Shown piece after piece: positions 56,431 through 64,000 of a stretch of 64,000 nucleotides of DNA. A program made the translations under genes and the position numbers. The DNA comes from Brevundimonas intermedia (GTDB lineage: Bacteria; Pseudomonadota; Alphaproteobacteria; Caulobacterales; Caulobacteraceae), in contig NZ_BSFD01000002.1 of the NCBI RefSeq assembly GCF_027922165.1, positions 570,857-634,856 on the forward strand, given 5' to 3'. A model generated the notes under the pieces. The model made no database searches, had not been told where the DNA came from, and saw nothing but the letters and a program-made list of their open reading frames with translations. Positions within the stretch are counted from its first letter, which is position 1. Each line of letters opens with the position of its first letter.

Positions 56431-57176
56431 CCCACCCCATCCACATCGGCGTCGGCGGCTGGACCTTCGAGCCGTGGCGCGGGGTCTTCTATCCCGAGGG
56501 TCTGGTACAGAAGCGCGAGCTGGAATACGCGGCGTCGAAACTGACCAGTATCGAGATCAACGGCACCTATTATTCGACCTTCAAGCCCGACTCCTGGCGC
56601 AAATGGCGTGACGAGACGCCGGACGGTTTCGTCTTCTCGGTCAAGGCCAGTCGGTATTGCACCAATCGCAAGATCCTGTCCGAGGGCGGCGAGAGTTTCG
56701 ACCGGTTCCTGTCCCAGGGCCTGACCGAACTGGGCGACAAGCTGGGGCCGATCAACTGGCAGTTCATGGGTACGAAGAAGTTCGACCCCGAGGATTTCGA
56801 GGGCTTCCTGAAACTGCTGCCGCCCGAGAAAGACGGCCTGCGCCTGCGCCACGCGCTCGAGGTCCGCAACCCCACCTTCGCCACCGAACAATTCTATGAC
56901 CTGGCCCGCCAATACGGCGTCGCCATCGTCTACGCCGTCGATGACGAGGAGCCGACCTGGCCCCAGATCGACGAGGCCACCGCCGACTTCACCTATGCCC
57001 GCCTGATGTCCAGCCGCGAAGACGAACCGACCGGTATGACCGCCGCGGAACTGTCCGCCGTCGCCGACCAGGCCAAGGCCTGGGCCAAACGCGGCGAGGT
57101 TTTCGCCTATTTCATCTCGGGCGCGAAGGTGCGGAACCCCGCGGCGGCCCAGGCGCTGATCGCCCAGCTTAAATAG
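56427..57176 (+). CDS. DUF72-domain protein (249 aa)
   Basis: TIM-barrel-like DUF72 protein: VGGWTFEPWRGVFYPEGLVQ, SIEINGTYYSTFKPDSWRKW, FVFSVKASRYCTNRKIL, ALEVRNPTFATEQFYDLARQ, YTYARLMSS-like TYARLMSSREDEPTGMTAAE and VFAYFISGAKVRNPAAAQAL. Common in bacteria, with no established activity. Start ATG overlaps the ParD stop, so the two are coupled. Confidence 0.9.
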   Translation: MTHPIHIGVGGWTFEPWRGVFYPEGLVQKRELEYAASKLTSIEINGTYYSTFKPDSWRKWRDETPDGFVFSVKASRYCTNRKILSEGGESFDRFLSQGLTELGDKLGPINWQFMGTKKFDPEDFEGFLKLLPPEKDGLRLRHALEVRNPTFATEQFYDLARQYGVAIVYAVDDEEPTWPQIDEATADFTYARLMSSREDEPTGMTAAELSAVADQAKAWAKRGEVFAYFISGAKVRNPAAAQALIAQLK

Positions 57177-57246
57177 CCCCGCCGCCTTGCGGCCCGTCGT
57201 CTCGGGTCACATCTGTCGGCCAAGCCCCCAGCCCTAAGGACTTCCC

Positions 57247-58308
57247 ATGCCGATCGCCACACGCGCCTTCGCCGCGACTGCCGCCGACAAGCCGCTGACC
57301 CCCTACAGCTTCGAACGTCGCGATCCCGTCCCGGACGACGTCCTGATCGACATCAAGTTCAGCGGCATCTGCCACTCCGACCTGCACATGGCCCGCAGCG
57401 AGACCGGGCCGGCGCCCTACCCCCTGGTGCCGGGTCACGAGATCGCCGGCGTGGTCAAGGCCGTCGGGTCGAACGTCGTCCGCTTCAAGGAAGGCGACCG
57501 CGTCGGCGTGGGCTGTATGGTCGACAGCTGCCGCGAATGTTCGTCGTGCCAGGAAGGTCTGGAGCAGTATTGCGTGCCCGGCTTCACCGGCACCTATGGC
57601 GCCAAGGATACGAAGGGCGGCACGGCCGAGACCATCACCCAGGGCGGCTATTCCGACCACATTACGGTCGATCAGCATTTCGTCCTGTCCATCCCCGACA
57701 GCCTGCCGCTGGACGCCGCCGCCCCCCTGCTCTGCGCCGGCGTCACCACCTATTCGCCGCTGAAGACCTGGGGCGTCGGTCCGGGGTCCAAGGTCGCGGT
57801 CATCGGCCTGGGCGGCCTGGGCCATATGGCCGTCAAACTGGCGGCGGCCATGGGCGCCGAGGTCACGGTCCTGTCTACCTCGGACCGCAAGAAGGCCGAC
57901 GCCGAGCGGATGGGCGCCAAGCATTTCCTGATCAACTCGGACAAGGCGGCGATGAAGGCCGCGGCCGAAAGCTTCGACCTGATCATCAACACCGTCTCGG
58001 CCACGCACGAGATTTCCAGCCAGGTCCAGCTGCTGGCGCGCGACGGCACCATGGTCATGCTGGGCCTGACCACCGAGGGTCTGCCGGTCTATGCCGTGCC
58101 CCTGTTGTGGCGTCGTCGCCGCATCGCCGGTTCGCTGATCGGCGGCATCGCCGAGACCCAGGAGATGCTGAACTTCTGCGCCGAACACGGCATCGCCTGC
58201 GAGATCGAGATCATCGCGCCGGACCAGATCAACGAGGCCTATGAGCGGATGCTGAAGTCCGACGTCCGCTACCGCTTCGTCATCGACATGGAAAAGCTGG
58301 CGGCCTGA
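57247..58308 (+). CDS. Zinc-dependent NAD(P)+ alcohol dehydrogenase, cinnamyl/YahK type (353 aa)
   Basis: Medium-chain dehydrogenase/reductase. The catalytic zinc region has Cys42 (SGICHSDLHMA) and His64-Glu65 (PLVPGHEIAGVV). Structural zinc cysteines are Cys95, 98, 101 and 109 (SCRECSSCQEGLEQYC). The coenzyme fold reads GSKVAVIGLGGLGHMAVKLA followed by VTVLSTSDRKKADAERM, pointing to NADP(H). The substrate-side segment KTWGVGPG is typical. Substrate unknown; aldehydes are likely. Single gene, followed by a terminator. Confidence 0.95.
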   Translation: MPIATRAFAATAADKPLTPYSFERRDPVPDDVLIDIKFSGICHSDLHMARSETGPAPYPLVPGHEIAGVVKAVGSNVVRFKEGDRVGVGCMVDSCRECSSCQEGLEQYCVPGFTGTYGAKDTKGGTAETITQGGYSDHITVDQHFVLSIPDSLPLDAAAPLLCAGVTTYSPLKTWGVGPGSKVAVIGLGGLGHMAVKLAAAMGAEVTVLSTSDRKKADAERMGAKHFLINSDKAAMKAAAESFDLIINTVSATHEISSQVQLLARDGTMVMLGLTTEGLPVYAVPLLWRRRRIAGSLIGGIAETQEMLNFCAEHGIACEIEIIAPDQINEAYERMLKSDVRYRFVIDMEKLAA

Positions 58309-58323
58309 CCCTTCCGCGACATC

Positions 58324-58356
58324 AAGCCCGGTTTCCGCGAGGGAAATCGGGCTTTG
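58324..58356 (+). terminator. Rho-independent-type hairpin after the alcohol dehydrogenase
   Basis: Arms AAGCCCGGTTTCC and GGGAAATCGGGCTT around GCGA (one mismatch), then TTGCC. The T-run is short. Confidence 0.6.
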
Positions 58357-58431
58357 CCTGCAACCCAGACGTGGTTAAACCTCTCTGGGACGGCTCGCAT
58401 CAGACGGGCTTCAAGGGACAAGGAAACAACG

Positions 58432-59154
58432 ATGCGCGTGGCGTTCGTAACCGGCGGGACCCGGGGAATCGGCAAGGCGATCGTGCAGCGCCTGACGGAG
58501 GACGGGATTCGCGTCGCCGCCGGCTACTCCGGCAATGACGAAGCCGCCTTCGCCACGGCCCAGGCCCTGGGCTGTATGGTGGTGAAGGGCAATGTCGGCA
58601 GCTTCGACGACTGCGCCCGCGCCGTGGCCGAGGTCGAGGCTCAGCTGGGGCCGGTCGACATCCTGGTCAACAACGCCGGCATCACCCGCGACGGCTTCTT
58701 CCACAAGATGAGCCATGACCAGTGGTCCGACGTGATCCGGGTGAACATGGACAGCGTCTTCAACACCACCCGACAGGTCATCAACGGCATGCGCGAGCGC
58801 GGCCACGGCCGTATCGTCAACATCTCCTCGATCAATGGGCAAAAGGGCCAGGTGGGCCAGACCAACTATTCCGCCGCCAAGGCCGGGATGATCGGCTTCA
58901 CCAAGGCCCTGGCGCTGGAGAATGCGCGCAAGGGCGTGACCGTCAACTGTATCGCGCCCGGCTATATCGACACCGAAATGGTCGGCGCCATGGACCCCAA
59001 GGTGCTGGACTCCATCGTGGCCCAGATCCCGGTCGGCCGTCTGGGCAAGGGCGAGGAGATCGCCGACATGGTCTCCTGGCTGGTCGGAGAGCGTGCCGGA
59101 TATGTCACAGGCTGCACACTCTCGTTGAACGGCGGCCAATACCTGGTCGGGTGA
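58432..59154 (+). CDS. phaB: Acetoacetyl-CoA reductase (PhaB-like SDR, 240 aa)
   Basis: NADPH-dependent short-chain dehydrogenase reducing acetoacetyl-CoA to (R)-3-hydroxybutyryl-CoA for PHB. Cofactor loop VTGGTRGIGKAIVQRL; NNAG at ILVNNAGITRDGFFHKMSHD; catalytic Ser-Tyr-Lys in NISSINGQKGQVGQTNYSAA followed by KAG; C-terminal RLGKGEEIADMVSWLVGERA. The insert GFFHKMSHDQW and GQKGQ(V/F)GQTNY are the PhaB-type signatures rather than FabG. ATG 58432 follows AAGGGACAAGGAA. No phaA/C adjacent. Confidence 0.9.
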   Translation: MRVAFVTGGTRGIGKAIVQRLTEDGIRVAAGYSGNDEAAFATAQALGCMVVKGNVGSFDDCARAVAEVEAQLGPVDILVNNAGITRDGFFHKMSHDQWSDVIRVNMDSVFNTTRQVINGMRERGHGRIVNISSINGQKGQVGQTNYSAAKAGMIGFTKALALENARKGVTVNCIAPGYIDTEMVGAMDPKVLDSIVAQIPVGRLGKGEEIADMVSWLVGERAGYVTGCTLSLNGGQYLVG

Positions 59155-59202
59155 ACGAGCTTCGCCCAAAATCCGCCGCGTGACGGTTTCATCCACAGTC
59201 TC

Positions 59203-59973
59203 ATGAAGTTGACGGAAACGGCTTGGGCGAAAAAATCGCCTCGCGTGACCGCGATGGCGTTCGCGGCCGTCGTGGGCCTCGGCCTGTCCGTCGCTGCGCC
59301 CGCCGTGCTGCCGTCGGACTGTCACGCCCAGTCGCGCCGCAATCTGGAACCGTCCGCCCGCTATGTCTCGGGCACGGGTCAGGGTTTCGTGCTGGATGTG
59401 ACGGGGTCACGCCCCCTGTTGCGGTTCGACCGGTCGACCGAGATCTGGGTGTTGCGCGCCACCCCCGCCCCACGCGGCGACATCGTCTATCGCAACGACA
59501 ACGGCGACCAGGTTCTGCGCGTTACGGCCGACGGCCGCATGACCCTGTACACGACCAGTGCGCCGCAAGGGTCGCCGGTCTCGCCGTCGGGTCAGGCTGC
59601 GCCCCTGCTGGCTCCGGGTCTGACGGCGGTCCAGCTGTGGAATTACATCATCCGCCAGAGCGACCGGGCCAGTCGCGCCCTGGGCCGACTGGTTGTGGTG
59701 GATGTGGACATCCAGCCGGGCTCGGAAGCCGTCGCCGCCGACGCCCTGTCGACCGCTGTGGACGCCATCGCCCGCATGTCCCGCTCGCCGACCCTGCGAC
59801 GCGAGGCCGACAAGATTCGCCGAATCGAGATCGTCGATCAGGGCCGAGCCACCCAGGCGACCTTCGCCCGCGGCACCCTGCGTATCGTGATCGAGCCGCG
59901 CGCCGGCGTGGCCGGACGCCCGTCCTCGGCCCGGATCGTCCGCGCCGTCGCGGACGACGTCCTCAGCCGCTGA
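59203..59973 (+). CDS. Secreted DUF4908-like hypothetical protein (256 aa)
   Basis: A signal-peptide-like start (TAMAFAAVVGLGLSVAAPAV, ends near CHAQS) precedes two domains. Residues about 55-130 are beta-rich (SGTGQGFVLDVTGSRPLLRF, IVYRNDNGDQVLRVTADGRM); 150-250 are mixed (VQLWNYIIRQSDRASRALGR, DALSTAVDAIARMSRSPTLR). It resembles the DUF4908 proteins of Caulobacterales; function unknown. The last 11 nt overlap the convergent gloB stop. Confidence 0.75.
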   Translation: MKLTETAWAKKSPRVTAMAFAAVVGLGLSVAAPAVLPSDCHAQSRRNLEPSARYVSGTGQGFVLDVTGSRPLLRFDRSTEIWVLRATPAPRGDIVYRNDNGDQVLRVTADGRMTLYTTSAPQGSPVSPSGQAAPLLAPGLTAVQLWNYIIRQSDRASRALGRLVVVDVDIQPGSEAVAADALSTAVDAIARMSRSPTLRREADKIRRIEIVDQGRATQATFARGTLRIVIEPRAGVAGRPSSARIVRAVADDVLSR

Positions 59974-60697
59974 AGCCGTCCTTCGCCGCCCGACGCGCGG
60001 CGAACTGAGCCGCATCGATCGCCGTCAGAAACGGATTGAACCGCAGCTCCGTCCCGATGGTGGTCGGCACGGTCGGCTCGCCCCGCGCCCGCTTCGCAAA
60101 GATCGCCTCGGCGTGAGCCTGGGTCTCGGGCCGGTCGTCCAGGCTCAGGGTGAAGCGGGCGTTCGAGGCCGTATACTCATGAGCGCACCAGATCACGGTC
60201 GCCTCGGGCCAGGCGGCCAGGGTCCGCAGACTGGCCCACATCTGTTCCGGCGTCCCCTCGAACAAGCGCCCGCAGCCCAGCGCGAACAGGGTGTCGCCGA
60301 CGAAGGCCAGCTGATCCTCGACCGAGCGGAACACCACATGCCCCAGGGTATGGCCCGGCGTGGCCGTGACCTCGAACCGGGTCTCGCCCACCATGACCCC
60401 GTCCCCGTCCGCAACCGCCCGGTCCAGCGGCGCGACGCGGCGCACCTCCTCCGGCCCCACGATCTCGCAGCCCGTCTCGGCCTTCAGCCTTTCGTTGCCC
60501 TCGGTGTGGTCCGGGTGCCAGTGGGTGTTCAGGATCAGGTCCAGCCGCCCCCAGCCCAGGGTCTCCAGCTCTTCCAGGATGCGCGCCGCATCGGGCGTAT
60601 CGACCGTGGCCACGACGCCGGTGGCCGTATCGCGGATCAGGAAGCCGTAGTTGTCGCTGCGGCACGGGAACAGGTAAACATCCAGGGTCATGACCAC
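59963..60697 (-). CDS. gloB: Hydroxyacylglutathione hydrolase (glyoxalase II)
   Basis: Metallo-beta-lactamase-fold hydrolase of S-lactoylglutathione. Metal motif LNTHWHPDHTEGN, VTATPGHTLGHVVFRS, FVGDTLFALGCGRLFEGTPE (Asp ligand) and a third His in WCAHEYTASNARFTLSL. 244 aa and the basic C-terminal GTELRFNPFLTAIDAAQF are standard. Works with glutathione, made by the gshA gene here. Divergent from the methyltransferase gene with 39 nt between. Confidence 0.96.
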   Translation of the reverse strand: MVMTLDVYLFPCRSDNYGFLIRDTATGVVATVDTPDAARILEELETLGWGRLDLILNTHWHPDHTEGNERLKAETGCEIVGPEEVRRVAPLDRAVADGDGVMVGETRFEVTATPGHTLGHVVFRSVEDQLAFVGDTLFALGCGRLFEGTPEQMWASLRTLAAWPEATVIWCAHEYTASNARFTLSLDDRPETQAHAEAIFAKRARGEPTVPTTIGTELRFNPFLTAIDAAQFAARRAAKDGFSG

Positions 60698-60736
60698 GTT
60701 CTAGCAGGCGGCCCCGACCCGGCCTATGGTGGATCC

Positions 60737-61477
60737 ATGCGGCGCAGCATCGACGAGCTTCGAACCTTCTACGGCGAACCGACCGGGGCGCTGGTGCGGC
60801 GTCTGCTGGCGCGACGGCTGGACGACGCCTGGGGCGAGACGCCCGACTGCGACGTGCTGGGCATAGGCTACGCCACACCCTGGCTGGACGCCTTCGTCGG
60901 CGCGCGCCGTGTGGTCGCGGCCATGCCGGGCGGCCAGGGCGTCGAACACTGGCCCAGCGTGGGGCGCAACCGCACCCTGCTGGTGGACGACCGCCGCCTG
61001 CCCTTCGCCGCCGGTTCCTTCGACCGCATCCTGCTGGTCCACGCCCTGGAAGAGGCCGACGATCCCGCCGCCCTGCTGCTGGAGGCGGTGCGCGCCCTGG
61101 CCCCGACGGGCCGGATCATCCTGGCGGCGGCGGCGCGCGGCGGCCTGTGGGCGCGGGCCGAGAACACCCCCTTCGGCCACGGCCGCCCCTTCACCCGCAG
61201 TCAGTTGGAGCGGCTGGTGCGCGAGGCGGGGCTAGAGCCTGCGGCCTGGTCCCAGACCCTGTATGTCCCGCCCTGGACGCCGCTGCTGCCCCTCGCCGAC
61301 GGTTTCGAACAGGTCGGGCGTCGGGTCGCGCCGGGCGCGGCTGGACTGATCCTGCTGGAGGCCTCGCGTCAGGCCTATGCCCGCATCCGCCCCAGCGGCC
61401 ATGCCCAGCGGGTTCCCGCCAAGCCGGCCCTGACGCCCCAGCCCGCCGCTTCCGTCACCCCGGACTGGCCGCGCTGA
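60737..61477 (+). CDS. SAM-dependent methyltransferase-like protein (246 aa)
   Basis: Class I methyltransferase fold: CDVLGIGYATPWLDAFVGAR (SAM-binding strand/loop), LLVDDRRLPFAAGSFDRILL (acidic-loop and motif region), VHALEEADDPAALLLEAVRA and GRIILAAAARGGLWARAENT. Commonly found beside gloB in alphaproteobacteria, as here. The C-terminal about 40 residues are Pro/Arg-rich (GHAQRVPAKPALTPQP). Target unknown. Confidence 0.88.
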   Translation: MRRSIDELRTFYGEPTGALVRRLLARRLDDAWGETPDCDVLGIGYATPWLDAFVGARRVVAAMPGGQGVEHWPSVGRNRTLLVDDRRLPFAAGSFDRILLVHALEEADDPAALLLEAVRALAPTGRIILAAAARGGLWARAENTPFGHGRPFTRSQLERLVREAGLEPAAWSQTLYVPPWTPLLPLADGFEQVGRRVAPGAAGLILLEASRQAYARIRPSGHAQRVPAKPALTPQPAASVTPDWPR

Positions 61478-61524
61478 CGGGGAGTTGAGCCCGACCCATC
61501 TGGTCGCGGGACTCGAACGGCCTT

Positions 61525-62043
61525 ATGGCGAAGCCCATGCACCGACTGATCCTCATGCGACACGCCCAGGCCGAGGGCTCCAGCCCGTCCGGCGGCGATG
61601 AAACCCGCCCCCTGTCCGCCGTGGGGCGCGGCGAAGCCCTGTTGATGGGCAAGGCCCTGGCCGAGCGCGGTCTGAAGCCCGATCTGGCCCTGGTCTCGTC
61701 GGCCACGCGCACCCGCCAGACCTGGGAGCAGATGCACGACGCCCTCGGCGACGTCGAAGTGCGCGACGAGCCCCGCCTTTACAACGCCCCGCCCGAAGTG
61801 CTGCGCCGCTTCGTCGAGGACAATGAGGACCAGGCCGGTTGCCTGCTGGTCCTGGCCCATAATCCGGGCGTCCATGTTCTGGCCGGCGAATATCTGAGCG
61901 AGAGCGCCGCCTCCCCGGCCATCCTCGAACGCCTGAGCGGAGGATTCCCGACCGGCGCCGCCGCCCTGTTCACCGTCGATGTCGCCGGCAGGTGCGCCTA
62001 TGAAGGCTTCATCACCCCGCGCGGCCTGGGCGCAACCACATGA
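61525..62043 (+). CDS. SixA-type histidine phosphatase (172 aa)
   Basis: Phosphoglycerate-mutase-fold phosphatase with the RHG-like motif RHAQAEG (His13) and LGYVRHG-class partners ALVSSATRTRQTWEQM and LLVLAHNPGVHVLAGEYL (second His). 172 aa fits the SixA/YkfN group, which dephosphorylates histidine phosphotransfer proteins. The hybrid kinase at 47001 could be a target, though no direct link is visible. ATG 61525 and 61537 are both possible; DUF952 starts at its stop (4-nt overlap). Confidence 0.9.
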   Translation: MAKPMHRLILMRHAQAEGSSPSGGDETRPLSAVGRGEALLMGKALAERGLKPDLALVSSATRTRQTWEQMHDALGDVEVRDEPRLYNAPPEVLRRFVEDNEDQAGCLLVLAHNPGVHVLAGEYLSESAASPAILERLSGGFPTGAAALFTVDVAGRCAYEGFITPRGLGATT

Positions 62044-62384
62044 CCGACATCGCCTACAAGATCCTCGCCGCCGACGAATGGCGCGCCGCCCTGGCCGAGG
62101 GCCGTTACGAAGGCTCCGCCGTCGATCTGGCGGACGGCTACATCCATATGTCGACCGGCGAGCAACTGGTTGAAACCGCGCGCCGCCATTACGCCGGCCG
62201 CACCGATCTGGTGCTGCTCACCGTGGACCTGGGGCGGTTTGGAGATGAGCTGATCTGGGAGCCGTCGCGCGGCGGCGATCTGTTTCCCCACCTCTACGCC
62301 CCCCTGTCCGCGACCGCCGTTGCAGCCACGCGCGCCTTTGAGGTCGCCGACGACGGGGCGATGATCTTCAAGGACCCGGCATGA
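62040..62384 (+). CDS. DUF952-family protein (114 aa)
   Basis: Short soluble protein: IAYKILAADEWRAALAEGRY, SAVDLADGYIHMSTGEQLVE, TARRHYAGRTDLVLLTVDLG, ELIWEPSRGGDLFPHLYAPL. DUF952 is an ADP-ribosyltransferase-fold-like family often encoded next to pyrD in alphaproteobacteria, with unknown activity. Overlaps both neighbours by 4 nt, so an operon of three: phosphatase, DUF952 and pyrD. Confidence 0.92.
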   Translation: MTDIAYKILAADEWRAALAEGRYEGSAVDLADGYIHMSTGEQLVETARRHYAGRTDLVLLTVDLGRFGDELIWEPSRGGDLFPHLYAPLSATAVAATRAFEVADDGAMIFKDPA

Positions 62385-63427
62385 GCCTGTTCGACCTCGG
62401 CTCGGCCGCCCTGCGTCGCCTTGATCCCGAAACCGCCCACCAGCTGGCCGTCAAGGGTCTGGCCTTCGCCCCCCTGCCCGCGCCGGCGACCGACGACCCC
62501 ATCCTGCACACCAGCCTGGCGGGCCTGTCCCTGCCCAACCCCGTCGGCCTGGCCGCCGGTCTGGACAAGAATGGCGAGGCCCTGCGCGGCCTGTCGCGGC
62601 TGGGCTTCGGTTTCGTCGAATGCGGCTCGGTCACGCCCCGGCCTCAGCCCGGCAATCCCAAGCCCCGCCTGTTCCGCCTGAGCGAGGATCGGGCGATCAT
62701 CAACCGCATGGGCTTCAACAACCACGGCCTGGAAGCCTTCGCCGCCCGGCTGGATCGCCGCCCGTCGGGCGTGGTCGTCGGCGCCAATCTGGGGGCCAAC
62801 AAGGATACGGACGACAAGGCGGCCGACTATGTCGCCGGTCTGCAACGCCTGGCCGGCCGCGCCTCCTATTTCACCGTCAACATCTCCTCGCCCAACACGC
62901 CCGGCCTGCGCGCCCTGCAGGGGCGTGAGCAGTTGGATGATCTGCTGGGGCGGATCGAGGCCGCCCGCCCGACCGAGACCGCCGCGCGCGTGCCGGTCTT
63001 CCTGAAGATCGCGCCCGATCTGGTCGCTGACGAGGTCGGCATGATCGTCGAGGCGTCTCTGGCCCACCGGATCGACGGCCTGATCGTGTCCAACACCACC
63101 CTGGAACGACCGGAGACCCTTCGATCTCTCGACGCAGGCGAGACGGGCGGACTGTCCGGCGCGCCGATCCGCCCCTTTGCGGAGAAGGCCCTGCGCGCCG
63201 CCGCCGAGGCCGCACAAGGCCGCCTGCCCCTGATCGCCGTCGGCGGGATCGACAGCGGGGCCGAGGCCTACGCCCGCATCCGCCTGGGCGCCTCAGCCGT
63301 GCAGATTTATTCCGCCCTGATCTACGAAGGGCCGGGTCTGGTGACCCGGATCAAGCGGGATGTGGCGGCTCGCCTTCGCGCGGATGGATTTTCTTCGATT
63401 TCAGAGGCTGTGACCGCCGCCCGTTGA
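62381..63427 (+). CDS. pyrD: Dihydroorotate dehydrogenase (quinone), class 2
   Basis: Membrane-associated flavoenzyme oxidising dihydroorotate to orotate with quinone. N-terminal amphipathic helix for membrane binding (LFDLGSAALRRLDPETAHQL), GLSLPNPVGLAAGLDKNGEA, GFVECGSVTPRPQPGNPKPR, FTVNISSPNTPGLRALQGRE (active-site Ser), VFLKIAPDLVADEVG, VSNTTLERP and PLIAVGGIDSGAEAYARI. 348 aa is standard for class 2. Last gene of the three-gene operon. Confidence 0.97.
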   Translation: MSLFDLGSAALRRLDPETAHQLAVKGLAFAPLPAPATDDPILHTSLAGLSLPNPVGLAAGLDKNGEALRGLSRLGFGFVECGSVTPRPQPGNPKPRLFRLSEDRAIINRMGFNNHGLEAFAARLDRRPSGVVVGANLGANKDTDDKAADYVAGLQRLAGRASYFTVNISSPNTPGLRALQGREQLDDLLGRIEAARPTETAARVPVFLKIAPDLVADEVGMIVEASLAHRIDGLIVSNTTLERPETLRSLDAGETGGLSGAPIRPFAEKALRAAAEAAQGRLPLIAVGGIDSGAEAYARIRLGASAVQIYSALIYEGPGLVTRIKRDVAARLRADGFSSISEAVTAAR

Positions 63428-63499
63428 CGGAGCGTTAGGCCCGCCTGGTGTCTAGTGCGTGCAAGCGAACGAACACGGTTCGCATTGCCGGAAAGCTGG

Positions 63500-64000
63500 A
63501 TGTCCAAGACGCCCACCGACGAGATCGCCGAGAGCGGCTGGACCGTGGCCGCCCGCCACCGTCGCGGTACGCTGCTGCAGCGCGTCGGAATGGGCGCTGC
63601 CGTGGGTCTGGTGGTCATGCCCATGGTCGGCTGGCCGATCTGCCTGACCTGGTTCGCCGCCTATCTGTTGGTGCAGGGGCTGGAACGGCTCGCGCTCCCT
63701 TCCCCGCGCCGGAACCTGGCCGAGATATCCCTGGGGCGCAGGGCCACGACCTGTTTGATCCTGTTCGCCAGCGCCTCGGTGTTCGGCAGTCTGTCGATTC
63801 CGATGTGGCTGATCGGCGGCCCGATGGGCGGGGTCTGCGCGGCTCTTATGCTGCCGGCGCTAATGCTGTTCTCTATGATCAATTCGCCGCGGTCCAAGTC
63901 GGTTCTCGCCGCGTCTCTGGCGCCGCCAATGTTGTATCTGCTGGCGGTTCCCTTCCAGGCCGCCGCCTTCGGCGCCCCGCCGCCCATGGTGATGACGGCG
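63500..64000 (+). CDS. Membrane protein, N-terminal part (cut by window end)
   Basis: First 167 residues only; no stop before the end. A cytosolic start (SKTPTDEIAESGWTVAARHR) is followed by about five or six hydrophobic helices (VGMGAAVGLVVMPMVGWPIC, LTWFAAYLLVQGLERL, TTCLILFASASVFGSLSIPM, MGGVCAALMLPALMLFSMI, SVLAASLAPPMLYLLAVPFQ). This layout is seen in membrane-bound sensor kinases of the order, but the catalytic part is outside the window, so the kinase idea is a guess. ATG 63500 follows GGAAAG. Confidence 0.6.
   Translation, partial: MSKTPTDEIAESGWTVAARHRRGTLLQRVGMGAAVGLVVMPMVGWPICLTWFAAYLLVQGLERLALPSPRRNLAEISLGRRATTCLILFASASVFGSLSIPMWLIGGPMGGVCAALMLPALMLFSMINSPRSKSVLAASLAPPMLYLLAVPFQAAAFGAPPPMVMTA

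Overview
The window looks like a chromosomal segment of a high-GC alphaproteobacterium of the Caulobacteraceae, most like Brevundimonas or a close relative. This is inferred by eye from strong G/C third-position bias, three large TonB-dependent receptors, CVNH, DUF952, DUF72 and DUF4908-like genes, and short inverted-repeat intergenic elements. No rRNA, tRNA or CRISPR array was recognised. All calls come from reading sequence and translations; no search was run.

Layout. 1-6.5 kb: a TonB receptor, then a leftward run of host-attachment-like protein, ogt, an ada-like gene and a membrane protein/XRE module. 6.5-14.7 kb: M14 peptidase, CVNH protein, SLC13-type permease, a PadR/HAAS pair and a secreted gluzincin-like protein. 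14.8-20.5 kb: second TonB receptor and uvrB. 20.5-24.8 kb: an AT-richer accessory island holding a two-gene operon (a distant nucleoid-associated-protein-like protein plus a C-terminally membrane-anchored protein), a remnant antitoxin, a 173-bp repeat, a HigBA-like toxin/antitoxin pair, a 30-residue hydrophobic ORF and an HTH protein. 25-31.3 kb: lepA and an RND efflux pair. 31.5-38.1 kb: an orphan lipoprotein, third TonB receptor, nhaA and selO. 38.1-43.4 kb: a second membrane/XRE module, a DoxX-like gene, and a MerR regulator with two acyl-CoA dehydrogenases. 43.4-51 kb: rsmE, a VOC-ArsR-DUF3052 operon, glutamate-cysteine ligase, two convergent hybrid-kinase-type genes and a YkgJ cysteine-cluster protein. 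51-64 kb: GT9 transferase, dihydroorotase, prephenate dehydrogenase, orphan genes between repeats, an orphan ParD, DUF72, a zinc alcohol dehydrogenase, an acetoacetyl-CoA reductase, gloB, a methyltransferase, a SixA-type phosphatase, DUF952, pyrD and a truncated membrane protein.

Functional links. pyrC and pyrD are both in de novo pyrimidine synthesis. gshA and gloB both concern glutathione. ada, ogt and uvrB are DNA repair genes. The MerR gene has two palindromic operators directly in front of it and leads into a fatty-acyl-CoA oxidation block. Two separate membrane-protein/XRE modules each carry palindromic promoter sequences.

The best candidates for something undescribed are the 20566-22879 operon with the island around it, and the 173-bp repeat family. 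The three repeat copies have the same length, and the diverged copy has changed both arms of its stems together, so pairing is kept.
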